In this document: one piece after another, positions 63,620-64,000 of the stretch | How the letters are laid out: every line of letters starts with the position of its first letter | Position numbering within the stretch: the stretch's first letter is position 1 | NCBI RefSeq assembly: GCF_005577435.1 | Contig: NZ_CP040396.1 | Location: forward strand, 261,501-325,500 | Source: Paenibacillus algicola | Lineage (GTDB): Bacteria > Bacillota > Bacilli > Paenibacillales > Paenibacillaceae | Direction of reading: 5' to 3' | DNA: 64,000 bases | Made by a program: the position numbers and the translations under genes | Notes under the pieces: generated by a model | Databases searched by the model: none | The model's input: the letters and a program-made list of their open reading frames with translations, nothing else | Told to the model about the DNA's origin: nothing

Positions 63620-64000
63620 AGTGCTATCCATTTTGAGCCCGTAGGGCGACATGCAGTTTAACCGCAGCCCGTTCTCCGTGGTAGGGAGCCCAAGGCAAGC
63701 GAGTTATTCCGACGGTCATCGCAGTAGAATCGATCAGCAGCAATTCTTTCGGAAAAGTCAGCTTTCCACGGGTTTCAAGATTACATTTGCGGACAAGCAG
63801 TTGAAACAGTTCTTTACATACAGCAAACGGCACATCTGCTGCATTACCGGAAAAACAGGAATAGTAGTGAACTTGAGACAAGCCGCTACAAGCGGCATGA
63901 TCCGCACCGAAACGGTACCCTGACCATTTTTCACTGGCTGCAGCACACCAATACTCAAATAAAATGATGGACCGTGAATTTTCGCGCCTTATCTAGGTAG
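63620..64000 (-). pseudogene. IS4-family transposase fragment, running off the window
   Basis: The minus strand carries KLTFPKELLLIDSTAMTVGI, then TRLPWAPYHGERAAVKLHVA, the first catalytic-Asp region of IS4-type transposases (DSTxxxxG...LPWAPYHGER). The upstream part is in another frame (SIGVLQPVKNG ...) and the downstream part stops early, so it is broken. The window ends before its 5' end can be seen. Nothing is supported between 63326 and 63619. Confidence 0.65.

Noticed and set aside
49614..64000. Second copy of the ssrA 3' end (attR)
   Set aside because: I looked for the terminal CGACTCCCCTCGCCTCC string downstream and did not see it; a computed search is needed to be sure.

Overview
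The window looks like a chromosomal segment of a Paenibacillus-type Firmicute. The evidence is an SLH-domain extracellular glycoside hydrolase, strong AGGAGG ribosome binding sites, a conserved secG-rnr-smpB-ssrA block, and a GC-rich core broken by AT-rich accessory DNA. I worked by eye from the sequence. Family names rest on recognised motifs, not on database searches.

1-16.9 kb: a carbohydrate-use locus. It holds a giant SLH-anchored glycosidase (66-6200), a secreted paralogue of its catalytic part (6410-8764), a divergent AraC regulator, an FAD oxidoreductase, a Cys-type sulfatase and a LacZ-type GH2 enzyme. The combination suggests breakdown of a sulfated, galactose-containing polymer; this is inference. 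A near-perfect cre box overlaps the start region of the first gene, and several short inverted repeats sit in promoters. A group II intron with its reverse transcriptase lies directly behind the lacZ terminator.

19-26.4 kb: chrA, a small membrane protein, an array of 51-bp tandem repeats, two ABC exporters and a membrane metallopeptidase-like protein. A second, related 51-bp array lies in the opposite orientation at 44.6-45.3 kb.

26.5-32.0 kb: a tightly coupled three-gene operon (TerB-N/TerB-C protein, BrxD-like ATPase, Lhr/BrxHI-like helicase). It resembles the ATPase/helicase pair of type 2 BREX without the methylase and PglZ genes, and is the best candidate here for an uncharacterised DNA-processing or defence system.

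32-38.8 kb: a scrap heap of IS3, IS1182, DinG and BCCT transporter fragments around an intact XRE / ImmA-IrrE peptidase / PIN-like operon. 38.9-44.5 kb: an acyl-CoA dehydrogenase-like flavoprotein, an MFS exporter with HxlR regulator, and an ArsR-CDF-monooxygenase metal operon under a 46-bp perfect palindrome. 45.4-50 kb: secG, rnr (with a long RGG-like tail), smpB and tmRNA.

50-64 kb: an AT-rich island at the 3' end of ssrA. It starts with a broken tyrosine integrase and carries fragments of Rhs-type polymorphic toxins, each toxin tip usually next to an intact immunity-like gene, one complete WXG100-type toxin/immunity pair, an EndoU toxin tip, and IS3, IS256, IS110, IS4 and group II intron remnants. 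The IS110 remnant contains an internal inversion, next to a serine recombinase gene.
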